The notes under the pieces: generated by a model
Told to the model about the DNA's origin: nothing
Database searches by the model: none
Seen by the model: the letters and a program-made list of their open reading frames with translations, nothing else
Shown here: piece by piece, positions 32,044-41,065 of the stretch
Numbering within the stretch: the stretch's first letter is position 1
Layout of the letters: every line of letters begins with the position of its first letter
Made by a program: the position numbers and the translations under genes
NCBI RefSeq assembly: GCF_001463765.1
Contig: NZ_BBWK01000002.1
Location: 235,133 to 299,132 of the forward strand
Direction: 5' to 3'
From: Aureimonas sp. AU4
Lineage (GTDB): Bacteria > Pseudomonadota > Alphaproteobacteria > Rhizobiales > Rhizobiaceae
Length of the DNA: 64,000 nt

Positions 32044-32251
32044 CCGCTCAACCTCTTCGAGAACCGGACGGCATGTTGGGGGCGCAAGGCGCCGGAACCG
32101 TCCGAGCGCCGGTTTTTAACGGCGCGCATCCGCTCTGTCCATGTCGCTCCTGCGGGACGTCGGCACGCATATCTGGGGACCGCCGAACACGGAGCCGGTG
32201 CCGTTTGCGCGTGATGATCGAGCGGGACTGAGCTCGGAGACGGGACGCATG

Positions 32252-32278
32252 AAAAAGGCGCCCGCTTGCGCGGGCGCC
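32252..32278 (-). terminator. Rho-independent terminator of recA
   Basis: A nine-bp stem (GGCGCCCGC, 32257-32265, with 32270-32278) and TTGC loop are followed on the minus strand by TTTTT (32256-32252), 29 bases past the recA stop. Confidence 0.87.
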
Positions 32279-32306
32279 TCGTTTCCATCGGTCGGGCGAG
32301 AAGCCG

Positions 32307-33377
32307 TCAGACCTCGCCGTCGCTATCCTCGGGACCACCTTCCAGAAGCTGCTCGGCGATCAGGCCCATGTTCTGGCGGATCGCGGCCTCGATCTCCTGC
32401 GCGAGATCCTTGTTGTCGCGCAGCGTCTGCTTGGCGTTCTCACGCCCCTGGCCGAGGCGCTGGGAGTTGTAGGAGAACCAAGCGCCCGACTTCTCGACGA
32501 TGCCCGACTTCACGCCGAGATCGATGAGCTCGCCCATCTTGGACACGCCCTCGCCGTACATGATGTCGAACTCGACCTGCTTGAACGGAGGGGCGAGCTT
32601 GTTCTTGACGACCTTGACGCGGGTCTGGTTGCCCTTGACCTCCTCGCGCTCCTTGATCGCGCCGATGCGGCGAATATCGAGGCGCACGGAGGCGTAGAAC
32701 TTCAGCGCGTTGCCGCCCGTGGTCGTCTCGGGCGATCCGTACATGACGCCGATCTTCATGCGGATCTGGTTGATGAAGATGACCATGCACTTGGAGCGCG
32801 AGATCGAGCCGGTCAGCTTTCGCAGCGCCTGACTCATCAGGCGCGCCTGCATGCCGGGCAGCGACTCGCCCATCTCGCCCTCGATCTCGGCGCGCGGGGT
32901 GAGTGCGGCGACCGAGTCGATGACCAGAACGTCGATCGCGCCCGAGCGAACCAGCGTATCGACGATTTCCAGCGCCTGCTCGCCCGTGTCGGGCTGCGAG
33001 ATCAGGAGGTTGTCGAGGTCGACACCGAGCTTGCGGGCATAGACCGGATCGAGCGCATGCTCAGCATCCACGAAGGCGCAGATGCCGCCGGCCTTCTGGG
33101 CCTCGGCGACGGTATGGAGCGCCAGCGTCGTCTTGCCCGAGGATTCGGGGCCGTACACCTCGACGATGCGGCCCTTGGGCAGGCCGCCGATGCCGAGCGC
33201 GATGTCGAGGCCGAGCGAGCCGGTGGACACGGTTTCGATGTCGAGCTTCTCGGTCGCGCCGAGGCGCATGATCGAGCCCTTGCCGAAGGCGCGCTCGATC
33301 TGCGAAAGCGCTGCGTCGAGCGCCTTGTTCTTATCCACGGATGTTTCCTCAACGAGCCGAAGCGAGTTCTGTGCCAT
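32307..33377 (-). CDS. recA: Recombinase RecA
   Basis: This is the strand-exchange ATPase and LexA co-protease. The 356-residue protein carries the Walker A motif [13 protein letters not shown], Walker B-like [11 protein letters not shown] and the DNA-binding loop 2 region [19 protein letters not shown]. The C-terminus is acidic ([10 protein letters not shown]), as in most RecA. The start at 33377 is standard for rhizobial RecA ([11 protein letters not shown]). A promoter with an embedded LexA-type box lies about 60-90 bases upstream. Confidence 0.98.
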   Translation of the reverse strand: MAQNSLRLVEETSVDKNKALDAALSQIERAFGKGSIMRLGATEKLDIETVSTGSLGLDIALGIGGLPKGRIVEVYGPESSGKTTLALHTVAEAQKAGGICAFVDAEHALDPVYARKLGVDLDNLLISQPDTGEQALEIVDTLVRSGAIDVLVIDSVAALTPRAEIEGEMGESLPGMQARLMSQALRKLTGSISRSKCMVIFINQIRMKIGVMYGSPETTTGGNALKFYASVRLDIRRIGAIKEREEVKGNQTRVKVVKNKLAPPFKQVEFDIMYGEGVSKMGELIDLGVKSGIVEKSGAWFSYNSQRLGQGRENAKQTLRDNKDLAQEIEAAIRQNMGLIAEQLLEGGPEDSDGEV

Positions 33378-33437
33378 GGGGCAAGAGACCTTATTTCACG
33401 CGGAGAAGCGGGGCGCAATCACGCCGGCGATGACGAA

Positions 33438-33466
33438 TATGTACACGTTTTGTTCTCATTCCGCAA
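33438..33466 (-). promoter_or_regulatory. recA promoter with embedded LexA (SOS) box candidate
   Basis: On the minus strand, TTGCGG (33466-33461) and TACATA (33443-33438) are exactly 17 bases apart. Between and overlapping them is GAAC-N7-GTAC (33455-33441), one base off the alphaproteobacterial LexA direct repeat GAAC-N7-GAAC. LexA bound here would block RNA polymerase. Confidence 0.65.
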
Positions 33467-33512
33467 GGCGCGAACTCCGCATCGACATCCTTTTCACGCA
33501 GGATCGGTGCCG

Positions 33513-34481
33513 GTGACGGACGTCGGCTGTACGGCGCGCTTCCCGGTCGGCGGAATGCTACTCGTCGGCGCCGCGCATGTGGACCGGATCGCGCGCAGCA
33601 GCGTGTCCTTTCGGCCGGGCGCTTCGAATCCCGGCGTCCTGCGGGAGAGCATCGGCGGCGCGTCGCTGAACGCGGCCGTCGCCCTTCGCAGCTTCGGCGC
33701 GCGGGTCCGGCTCGTCTCGGCGCGCGGCGGCGATGCGGGTGCCGCCGCGGTCATCGACGAGCTGGCCCGGCACGGGATCGAGGACGAGGCCATCGTGTGG
33801 CTCGACCGCGAGACCGCAAGCTACACCGCCATCCTCGACGATACGGGCGAACTCGTCGCAGGTGTCGCCGACATGGCCATCTACGACATGGTGACGCCGC
33901 GCGCCCTGTCGCGCCGCCATCTGCGCGAGGGGTTGGCCTCGGCTTCGGCGCTGCTGGTGGACGCCAACCTTTCCGCACCGACCCTCAAGGCGCTGTGCGA
34001 GCGGACGCAGGGCTTGCGGGCAGCCATTGCGGTCTCACCCGAAAAAGTGGTTCGGCTGCGCGAGGTCGCTCCCCATCTGGACCTCGTCTTCCTGTCGCTC
34101 GCCGAAGCGCGGGCGCTCACGGGCTGCCATGGCCCGCTCGGTGAGATCCGGGCGGCGCTGAGCACTCTCGGGGTTCGGCGCGGCGTCGTCACCGACGGAC
34201 CACGCGCCGTTATGGTGATCGACGGGACGGCGGCATTCCACCAGCGGCCGGCCTCGATCACGAACGTGCGCGACGTCACCGGGGCTGGCGACACGCTGGC
34301 GGCCGTCACCTTCCTCGCCTATGCCGGTGGCCATCCGCTCGCAAGCGCGGTGCGCCTCGGGCTCGCCGCCTCGGCTCTTCGCATCACCGAGGGCCTCGGC
34401 CCGGAGACCGCGTCCCGGGCGGCCCGCATCGCCAAAGCGCTGCCGCCCGCCCTTCCCTTCATCGAGGACCCTGTCGCATGA
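33513..34481 (+). CDS. psuK: Pseudouridine kinase (PfkB family)
   Basis: The protein has 322 residues from a GTG at 33513, with AGGA nine bases upstream; an ATG at 33555 is an alternative. The PfkB ribokinase fold is shown by the GGASLNAAVALRSFGARV segment near the N-terminus and the C-terminal signature DVTGAGDTLAAVTF with its catalytic Asp. The next gene, overlapping in ATGA, is the pseudouridine-5'-phosphate glycosidase, so the expected substrate is pseudouridine. The pair degrades pseudouridine released from RNA to uracil and ribose 5-phosphate. Confidence 0.85.
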   Translation: MTDVGCTARFPVGGMLLVGAAHVDRIARSSVSFRPGASNPGVLRESIGGASLNAAVALRSFGARVRLVSARGGDAGAAAVIDELARHGIEDEAIVWLDRETASYTAILDDTGELVAGVADMAIYDMVTPRALSRRHLREGLASASALLVDANLSAPTLKALCERTQGLRAAIAVSPEKVVRLREVAPHLDLVFLSLAEARALTGCHGPLGEIRAALSTLGVRRGVVTDGPRAVMVIDGTAAFHQRPASITNVRDVTGAGDTLAAVTFLAYAGGHPLASAVRLGLAASALRITEGLGPETASRAARIAKALPPALPFIEDPVA

Positions 34482-35389
34482 CCCATTCCTATCGTCCGTC
34501 TCCAGCGGTCGCAGCCGCGCTCGCCGAGGGGAGGCCGGTGGTCGCCCTCGAATCGACCATCATCACGCATGGCATGCCGTGGCCCGACAACCTCGCCATG
34601 GCGCGCGGCGTCGAGGCGCTGGTTCGCGAGAATGGCGCCGAGCCGGCCACGATCGTTGTCATGGACGGCGAGATCCGCGTCGGTCTGGAGGATGCGGACC
34701 TCGAGAGGCTGGCACAGGCGCGCGACGTCCTGAAGCTCTCGCGCGCCGACCTTGCCTACGCCGTCAGCGCCGGACGAACCGGATCCACCACCGTCGCGGC
34801 GACCATGATCGGCGCGCATCTCGCCGGCATCCGCGTCTTTGCGACCGGCGGCATCGGCGGCGTCCATCGCGAGGCCGAGACGAGCTTCGACATCTCGGCG
34901 GATCTGGACGAACTCGCGCGCACGCCCGTGATCGTCGTATCGGCCGGCGCCAAGGCGATCCTTGATCTGAAGAAGACGTTCGAAGTGCTTGAAACAAAGG
35001 GCGTGCCGGTCGTCGGCTACGGCTGCGACGAGCTTCCGGCCTTCTGGTCGCGCGATTCCGGCATCGCGACGCCGATCCGTCTCGACGATGCGTACGCCAT
35101 CGCGAGTTTCCAGAAGACGCGCCTGTCCCTCGGCATCGAGGGCGGCATGCTCATCGCCAACCCGCTGCCGGCAGAGCATGAGATCGATAGCGGCACGATC
35201 GGTGGCTGGATCGACCAGGCGCTGGCAGACGCCTCGCGTGCGGGCATTCTCGGCAAGGCGACGACGCCCTACCTCCTGAAGCGCATCTTCGAGCTGAGCG
35301 ACGGGCGATCGCTCGCCAGCAACATCGAACTGGTGCGGTCCAACGCGCGCCTTGCCGCAGCGATCGCCACCGCGCTCGCCAAGGGCTGA
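34478..35389 (+). CDS. psuG: Pseudouridine-5'-phosphate glycosidase
   Basis: This enzyme cleaves the C-glycosidic bond of pseudouridine 5'-phosphate to uracil and ribose 5-phosphate. The 303-residue protein shows family blocks VVALESTIITHGMPWPDN, GEIRVGL, KLSRADLAYAV and GSTTVAATMIGAHLAGI. It also has FATGGIGGVHR, VVSAGAKAILDL and the C-terminal TPYLLKRIFELS. It is translationally coupled to psuK. It ends six bases from the convergent cckA stop, with no terminator between them. Confidence 0.94.
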   Translation: MTHSYRPSPAVAAALAEGRPVVALESTIITHGMPWPDNLAMARGVEALVRENGAEPATIVVMDGEIRVGLEDADLERLAQARDVLKLSRADLAYAVSAGRTGSTTVAATMIGAHLAGIRVFATGGIGGVHREAETSFDISADLDELARTPVIVVSAGAKAILDLKKTFEVLETKGVPVVGYGCDELPAFWSRDSGIATPIRLDDAYAIASFQKTRLSLGIEGGMLIANPLPAEHEIDSGTIGGWIDQALADASRAGILGKATTPYLLKRIFELSDGRSLASNIELVRSNARLAAAIATALAKG

Positions 35390-35395
35390 CGCCCG

Positions 35396-38077
35396 CTACT
35401 CCTCCAGCGCCGTCTTGACCGCGACGGCCAGCTCGCGGAGCGAGAAGGGTTTGGGCAGGAAACCGAACTTCTCGCCCTCGGGCAGGTTCTTCGCGAAGGC
35501 GTCCTCGGCATAGCCCGAGACGAAGATGAACTTGAGGTCGGGCCGACGCTTGCGCATCTCGCGCAGGAGCGTCGGTCCGTCCATTTCCGGCATGACGACG
35601 TCGGATACGACAAGATCGATATGACCGCCTTCGGCCTCGATTTCGTCGATGACGTCGAGCGCCTCGAGGCCGCTGGCTGCCTCGTGCACCTCGTATCCCC
35701 GCATCTTGAGGGCGCGTACGTTGCCGGAGCGAACGTTGTCCTCGTCCTCGACGAGAAGGATCGAGGACGTGCCCGACAGGTCCTTTGCGGCTGCCGCAGC
35801 CGAGGCCTGACTGGCGCCGGCAGCCGCGCTCTCCAGCGAAAGAACGGCCTCGCTCGGGACGTGGCGCGGCAGGAAGATGCGGAACGTCGTTCCCTCGCCC
35901 ATCACCGAGTCGACGAAGATGAATCCGCCGGACTGCTTGATGATGCCGTAGGCCATCGACAGGCCGAGGCCCGTGCCCTTGCCGATCTCCTTGGTCGTGA
36001 AGAAGGGCTCGAAGATTCGCTCGGCCACCTCGGGCGGCATGCCGGAGCCGGTATCGGCCACCTCCACCAGCACGTAGTCGGCCGGTATCAGTTCCGCATA
36101 GCCGAAGCCGGCCGTTTCGGCCGCCTCGACGTTGCGGGTGCTGATCGTCACCGTGCCGCTCTCGCGCATCGCGTCGCGCGCGTTTTGCACGAGATTGGTG
36201 ATGACCTGCTCGAACTGCCCGATATCGGCCATGACGGGCCAGAGATCGCGCGCGTGCCGCCGCTCCAGCTTCACGAGGTCACCGGAGATGCGCTTCAGGA
36301 GAAGATGCATGTCGGCGATCACGTCCGTGAGGCTCAGCATCTTGGGACGCATGGTCTGGCGGCGCGAATAGGCCAGAAGCTGGCGCACCAGCGAGGCGGC
36401 GCGGTTGGCGCTCTGCTTGATGAGGATGAGGTCCTGGAACGACGGATCGCCCGTCGGATGATTCAGGAGCAGGAAGTCGACGGATGCGGTGATGATGGTG
36501 AGAACGTTGTTGAAGTCGTGCGCGATGCCGCCGGCCAGATTGCCGATCGCCTGCATCTTCTGGCTCTGCGCGAACTGCTCCTCCAGCGCGCGCTGCTCGG
36601 TGATGTCGACGCCGTAGAGGATCGCCACCTCGCCCGACCCGTCGTGAATGTCGGAATTGGCGCTGACGTAGAGACGCGCGGCGCGCGCAGCCTCGCCTGC
36701 GAGCTGGACGTCGAGCGCGGGAATGCCGGCCTGCCCGCGCACGGCGGCCAGAAGTGCCTGCCGGATGGTCTCGCGGTTCTGGTCGCGCACGCAATCGGTG
36801 ATCATCACGCCGCCGAGCGCCGCCGCCTCGCCGAACAGCTTCGTAAAGGCCGCGTTCGCCCGAAGCACTCGGCCCATGGCGTCAAGGGCCGCAATGGCCA
36901 TGGGCGAGGAGTTGAAGAAGCGCACGAAGCGCACCTCGGCCGCACGCGCCGGATCGCCCTCGCCGCTCGGACGCTGGTTCAGGACGAGCGTGCGGGTCAG
37001 CTTGCTGCGTCCGTCGACGCGACGGCTGGAGTTGCGCAGGAGCCGGACGGGAAGTCTCTGGCCTGCCGCGGTGACGAGATCGAGGTCGAGCGTCGCGACC
37101 TCGTTGCCCGAAGCGGCGGCCTGCGCCCGCAAGAGGATGAGGCGCCCTTCCTCGGTCAGGAACTCGCTGATGGACCGCGTCTGCGGACGGAACTCGGCGA
37201 GGTCGACGCCGAGCCATGCCGCCAGGGTCGCGTTGAGATAGGTGATGCGGCCGTCCTCGTCGGACGCGAAGAATCCCGCGGGCGCATGGTCGAGATAGTC
37301 GATCGCATGCTGAAGATCGCGAAAGAAGGTCTCCTGCTCCTCGCGCTCGCTGGTGATGTCAGCGATCGTCCAGGCGAGAAGCGGCTCGCCCGTGCGGCCG
37401 AGCGCGCGAACGGTCGCGCGATACCAGCGCGGGCTCGGCGCGACGCCTTGCCGTAGGTCGCGACTGAGGCGGAACTCCTCCTCGCCCGGGACGCGCTCGC
37501 GCGCTTGATTCGCCAGGCGGTAGATGGCCTCGGAGGCTTCGGGTTCCCGAGAAAGGAGACGCTCCAGCGTGCGGACCTCGGCGGAGCTCGACGCGCCGGT
37601 CTGCTCGCCATAGGCCCGATTGGCGTAGACGATGCGGCCCTTCCGGTCGGTGATCAGGGTTCCCGTCGGAAGGTCGTCCAGGAAGTCCTTGCCGATGCCA
37701 CCGGTGCGGTCGCCGTCGCCGATTCGGATCAGGCCGAGCGCAAGGGCGAAGACCGCGGCGATGCCGACCATCGCGAGCAGGCCGAAGATCGCGACCAGCG
37801 CGGGCGCTCCGTAGGCATGTCGCGACAGCGCGAGGGCGGCCGCCAGAACGAAAAGGAATCCGGCCAGAAACAGGAGCCGCCGCAATCCGCCGGGCGTGGA
37901 ATCACGGTCGATCAAGGGCTTCTCGTCTCGTATCGAAGCCACGGGGCTCGGCTGTTCCAAGGACTCGCTCCATCTGCCCGGAACGGCCTCGAAGGCCGTT
38001 ACCGAGCGGTTTACGAGCAGACGGCGCCATGCGCATGCAATTTCGTCGAATTTGCGCCAACCCGTCGCGTTCTCCAT
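35396..38077 (-). CDS. cckA: Cell-cycle hybrid histidine kinase CckA
   Basis: CckA feeds phosphate through ChpT to CtrA and CpdR in alphaproteobacterial cell-cycle control. The 893-residue protein has two membrane spans (about 67-85 and 92-116) and PAS domains at about 130-245, 255-370 and 383-495. The dimerisation domain has His520 ([12 protein letters not shown]), followed by the ATPase domain ([22 protein letters not shown]). A receiver domain (773-893) has Asp826 ([12 protein letters not shown]). The block [13 protein letters not shown] is characteristic of CckA. The first 60 residues are not obviously conserved, so the true start may be later. Confidence 0.93.
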   Translation of the reverse strand: MENATGWRKFDEIACAWRRLLVNRSVTAFEAVPGRWSESLEQPSPVASIRDEKPLIDRDSTPGGLRRLLFLAGFLFVLAAALALSRHAYGAPALVAIFGLLAMVGIAAVFALALGLIRIGDGDRTGGIGKDFLDDLPTGTLITDRKGRIVYANRAYGEQTGASSSAEVRTLERLLSREPEASEAIYRLANQARERVPGEEEFRLSRDLRQGVAPSPRWYRATVRALGRTGEPLLAWTIADITSEREEQETFFRDLQHAIDYLDHAPAGFFASDEDGRITYLNATLAAWLGVDLAEFRPQTRSISEFLTEEGRLILLRAQAAASGNEVATLDLDLVTAAGQRLPVRLLRNSSRRVDGRSKLTRTLVLNQRPSGEGDPARAAEVRFVRFFNSSPMAIAALDAMGRVLRANAAFTKLFGEAAALGGVMITDCVRDQNRETIRQALLAAVRGQAGIPALDVQLAGEAARAARLYVSANSDIHDGSGEVAILYGVDITEQRALEEQFAQSQKMQAIGNLAGGIAHDFNNVLTIITASVDFLLLNHPTGDPSFQDLILIKQSANRAASLVRQLLAYSRRQTMRPKMLSLTDVIADMHLLLKRISGDLVKLERRHARDLWPVMADIGQFEQVITNLVQNARDAMRESGTVTISTRNVEAAETAGFGYAELIPADYVLVEVADTGSGMPPEVAERIFEPFFTTKEIGKGTGLGLSMAYGIIKQSGGFIFVDSVMGEGTTFRIFLPRHVPSEAVLSLESAAAGASQASAAAAAKDLSGTSSILLVEDEDNVRSGNVRALKMRGYEVHEAASGLEALDVIDEIEAEGGHIDLVVSDVVMPEMDGPTLLREMRKRRPDLKFIFVSGYAEDAFAKNLPEGEKFGFLPKPFSLRELAVAVKTALEE

Positions 38078-38208
38078 GATACACGGGAGGTGCAGAACGA
38101 GGCTGACGCGGACCTTGCGGCGTCCGAGTCGTGTCTGCCTCGTCCGAAACAGTCATGGCTTCGAGGTAACCGGCATGCGGCCCTCGGTCCCATTCGAAGG
38201 AAGAGCAT

Positions 38209-39714
38209 ATGCGTGAGTGGCTTGCCGGTCTGGTCGGCGACAGTCTGGCCCCCATCGTGAGCGTCGTCGTGTCGGCTGCGATCGTCATCCTGCTCGCACT
38301 GGTGATCATCGGGCTTGCCAAGCGCGTCTTCGCCGGAACGGGTGGCATGGGCGGGCGCTCCAGGGCACCGCGCCTCGCGATCCTGGACGTGTCGCCGGTG
38401 GATCCGAAGCGCAAGCTCGTTCTCGTGCGGCGGGACGACACCGAGCATCTCCTTCTGATCGGCGGCCAGAACGACCTCGTCGTGGAGAGCGGGATCCAGC
38501 GCGTGCGCACGCGCCCGGTCGACGCGCCCGCAGCGGGTCGGACGGAGCCGGACATGCCGACCGAGCCGAGGCCGCCCATGCCGCAACGCCGCGTGCCACC
38601 GGTCAAGCCGCAGGCCGCACCACCCCCGGTTGCGCCGACGGCACGGGAAAACGTGCCGAGCGCGACGCGCATCGTCCGCTCTCCCGCTCCGGTCCGCGAG
38701 GAGCCGGTCGAGCCAGCCGACCTTCGCACGTCACCGGCTGCGGCGCGCGCCCTCCCGCAGGACGCGTTACGCGAACGCGTCGGCGAACGGCCGCTCCCGG
38801 CTCGCGCTCCGAGCGAGGCGCGGAGCGACACGGCTGCCGACACACCGGTGCCCGCCCTTCCCGCTTTCCTGGGCGTGACGACCCAGCGCGCGCTGCCGGC
38901 TGCCCGTCCGCCGTCTGCCGCTCCGGCTCAGTCAACGGCGACGGTGCTCGCGCCGCAGCCGCCCCAGGCACCCGCTCCCGCGGCGCGGCCAGCGCCGGAG
39001 GCTCAGAGCGCTCTGCCGCAACCGAGCGATGGAACGCCGACCCAGGCGACGACGTCCGTCCAGCCTGTCCAGCCCCGCTCGATGGCGACTCCAACGCTGC
39101 CGCAGGGTTTCCCGACTCCAACGCCGCGCAGCGAGCAGATGAACCCGCGCAGCGAGGAGTCAGTCCGCAGCGAAGACGAAGACGCGGCGTCCTCGCGCAA
39201 TTCGTTGGCGCAGGCGGGTCCCCCCGTACCGGTCGCGGAGGCCGCTCCGGCTGTCGAACCCGTCTTGCCCGTTGCGCCACCGCGCCAGCCGGCGGTCTTC
39301 CGCGCCGCGGATGTCGCGGCGACCGAAGGCAGGGACGAGACCGAAGAAGCAGGGGCAACCTCCGAGCGCCAGCCGCTCTCGGTGCGCAGCTTCGCGACGA
39401 CGATCCAGGCACGCCGCGCCAACCCCGTGCAGCCGGTTGCGGCACCGGCAGCGGCGCCCGCCGTCGCTGCCGTCGAACACCAGCCCGTTACTCCGGTTGC
39501 GGCACCGCCCGTCGCCGCGGCGCGGCCTCAGCCCGCACCGGTCGAAGCACCGCATCGCCCGGCGGAGCCTGCGCCAGCCGATCGCGAACTCGGAGAACCT
39601 GCGGCGCCGCAGGCGCCAGCCGAGAGCGCGTCGCCTGCTCGCACGCTGACCTTGGAGGAGGAGATGGAACGTCTCCTGCACGACTTCACGCTGGACGTCT
39701 CGGATCGTCGCTGA
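38209..39714 (+). CDS. FliO-like membrane protein with long Pro/Ala-rich tail
   Basis: The protein has 501 residues. One membrane span (about 16-38, VSVVVSAAIVILLALVIIGL) is followed by a FliO-type small domain (PRLAILDVSPVDPKRKLVLVRRDDTEHLLLIGG, to about residue 100). The remaining 400 residues are Pro/Ala/Val-rich, repetitive and probably disordered, ending in a short acidic helix (TLEEEMERLLHDFTLD). FliO is an assembly factor of the flagellar export gate, but no other flagellar gene is near and the neighbour is cckA. A flagellar role is therefore uncertain. Confidence 0.72.
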   Translation: MREWLAGLVGDSLAPIVSVVVSAAIVILLALVIIGLAKRVFAGTGGMGGRSRAPRLAILDVSPVDPKRKLVLVRRDDTEHLLLIGGQNDLVVESGIQRVRTRPVDAPAAGRTEPDMPTEPRPPMPQRRVPPVKPQAAPPPVAPTARENVPSATRIVRSPAPVREEPVEPADLRTSPAAARALPQDALRERVGERPLPARAPSEARSDTAADTPVPALPAFLGVTTQRALPAARPPSAAPAQSTATVLAPQPPQAPAPAARPAPEAQSALPQPSDGTPTQATTSVQPVQPRSMATPTLPQGFPTPTPRSEQMNPRSEESVRSEDEDAASSRNSLAQAGPPVPVAEAAPAVEPVLPVAPPRQPAVFRAADVAATEGRDETEEAGATSERQPLSVRSFATTIQARRANPVQPVAAPAAAPAVAAVEHQPVTPVAAPPVAAARPQPAPVEAPHRPAEPAPADRELGEPAAPQAPAESASPARTLTLEEEMERLLHDFTLDVSDRR

Positions 39715-39718
39715 AACG

Positions 39719-39743
39719 AAAAAGGGCCGCAGTCGCGGCCCTT
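39719..39743 (-). terminator. Rho-independent terminator of dksA
   Basis: A 9-bp stem (AAGGGCCGC, 39722-39730, with 39735-39743) with AGTC loop runs into TTTTT on the minus strand (39723-39719). It lies just past the dksA stop and also just after the FliO-like gene. Confidence 0.8.
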
Positions 39744-39764
39744 CCCATCCGACGCGAAGGCGAT

Positions 39765-40181
39765 CTACTCGTCCCGGTAAACCTTCTCGCGGCGCTCGTG
39801 CCGCTCCTGCGCCTCGAGCGACAGGGTGGCGATCGGCCGCGCGTCGAGACGCTTCAGGCTGATAGGCTCGCCCGTCTCCTCGCAATACCCGTAGGTGCCT
39901 TCATCAATGCGCTCGATGGCGGCATCGATCTTCGAGATCAGCTTGCGCTGGCGATCACGAGCCCGCAGCTCGATCGCCCGATCCGTTTCGGACGACGCGC
40001 GGTCCGCCGCATCCGCCTGGTTCGCGTTGTCGCTGGCCAGCGCTTCGAGCGTCTCCTTCGCCTCGCGCAGGATCTCGGACTTCCAGGCCAGGAGCTTCTT
40101 GCGGAAGTATTCCTTCTGCCGATCGTTCATGAACGGCCCGTCCTCGGGGAGGCCCTGACCGAGGGGAAGGGTTTCGCTCAT
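39765..40181 (-). CDS. dksA: RNA polymerase-binding regulator DksA, single-cysteine type
   Basis: DksA enters the secondary channel of RNA polymerase and, with ppGpp, adjusts promoter activity. The 138-residue protein has the coiled coil with Asp-rich tip (DNANQADAADRASSE). In the zinc-finger region only Cys100 remains (GYCEETGEPISLKRLDARP). Positions equivalent to the other three zinc cysteines of E. coli DksA are Thr, Ser and Ala. Such one-cysteine forms are known in Alphaproteobacteria such as Rhodobacter, where the finger folds without stable zinc. Confidence 0.94.
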   Translation of the reverse strand: MSETLPLGQGLPEDGPFMNDRQKEYFRKKLLAWKSEILREAKETLEALASDNANQADAADRASSETDRAIELRARDRQRKLISKIDAAIERIDEGTYGYCEETGEPISLKRLDARPIATLSLEAQERHERREKVYRDE

Positions 40182-40509
40182 GTCGCGTTCTCCGAAGGCG
40201 CCTGCTGCGCGTGCTTATATCGACGCTCGCTTGGGGGGACAAGTTACGTGATCGACAGGTCGAAATTGGCGCCAAGACGTCACAACCCCCTGATCGCACG
40301 ACAGAAACGTCCCGCATCGGCAGGTAGCGCGATCGCGCTCGCCTCGCCCGGCACCTCTCGCCATGCGCGTGCGGCGCTCTCACCCCACATCCCTTAGTTT
40401 CGCTCCATACTTAATCCGATCGCCTTTCGCATGGCTGTAGGCCGGATAGCTGGAACGCCATCCGGGATGGCGCGTCTCGCTCAGGAAAGCACATCGGGAG
40501 GAGGATGCC
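40182..40509. other. Intergenic region dksA-sixA (328 bases)
   Basis: This must hold the divergent dksA and sixA promoters. I see the SD sequence GGAGG before sixA and AT-richer patches (CTTATATCGA near 40215 and CCATACTTAAT near 40408) that could be -10 regions. I found no RNA gene, repeat or small coding frame that I can support. Confidence 0.4.
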
Positions 40510-40998
40510 ATGACCGAGATCAAGGTGCATTTGCTGCGCCATGCTCATGCCTCGCGCGCCGTGCCGGGCGAGCGCGACCATCTTCGCGGACTGGACGATC
40601 GCGGCCGGCGCGAGGTCGAATCCATCCGGGACCGCCTCCTGCATCGGCCCGTCGACGTCGCACGGATCGTTTGCTCGACGGCGGAGCGGGCGCGTCTGAC
40701 CCTGGTTCCGCTGCTGCCGGCTCTTGGCGAACCGCCGCTCCGTTACGACGATCATCTCTATGCGATGGGCGTAGAAGCCTACGAAGCGGCATGTCTCGCC
40801 GGCGACGCCGCCTCGCCCGTTCTCCTCGTCGGCCACAACCCGACGATCGAGACGTTCGTCGCGCGCTGGTGTCCGGGAAACGACGAGCGGCTCTCCTCGG
40901 GGATCAAGCCGGCGACTTGGATCACGATGCAGCTCGGCATCGACGCGGCAGGCAGACTGCTGGAAGGACGGCTCCTGTCCCTAACGCCGCCGAACTGA
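40510..40998 (+). CDS. sixA: SixA-type histidine phosphatase
   Basis: The protein has 162 residues. The histidine-phosphatase core is visible as LLRHAHAS (phosphoacceptor His) near the N-terminus and LLVGHNPTIE with the second catalytic His. The family member SixA removes phosphate from HPt domains of phosphorelays; homologues in Alphaproteobacteria are often annotated this way without proof. A GGAGGA ribosome-binding site precedes the ATG. Given an HPt gene about 6 kb away and CckA close by, a role in phosphorelay dephosphorylation is conceivable but only inferred. Confidence 0.8.
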   Translation: MTEIKVHLLRHAHASRAVPGERDHLRGLDDRGRREVESIRDRLLHRPVDVARIVCSTAERARLTLVPLLPALGEPPLRYDDHLYAMGVEAYEAACLAGDAASPVLLVGHNPTIETFVARWCPGNDERLSSGIKPATWITMQLGIDAAGRLLEGRLLSLTPPN

Positions 40999-41065
40999 GA
41001 CCGCGCCTGTCGATCGGCGCGAGGCCCCCTTATATAGCGCCGGTCACGACAGCCGATCGGAACCC

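Noticed and set aside
30244..32214. A 656-codon plus-strand frame opposite alaS
   Set aside because: It is a complementary-strand shadow of alaS; the composition is His/Arg/Glu-rich without any recognisable domain.
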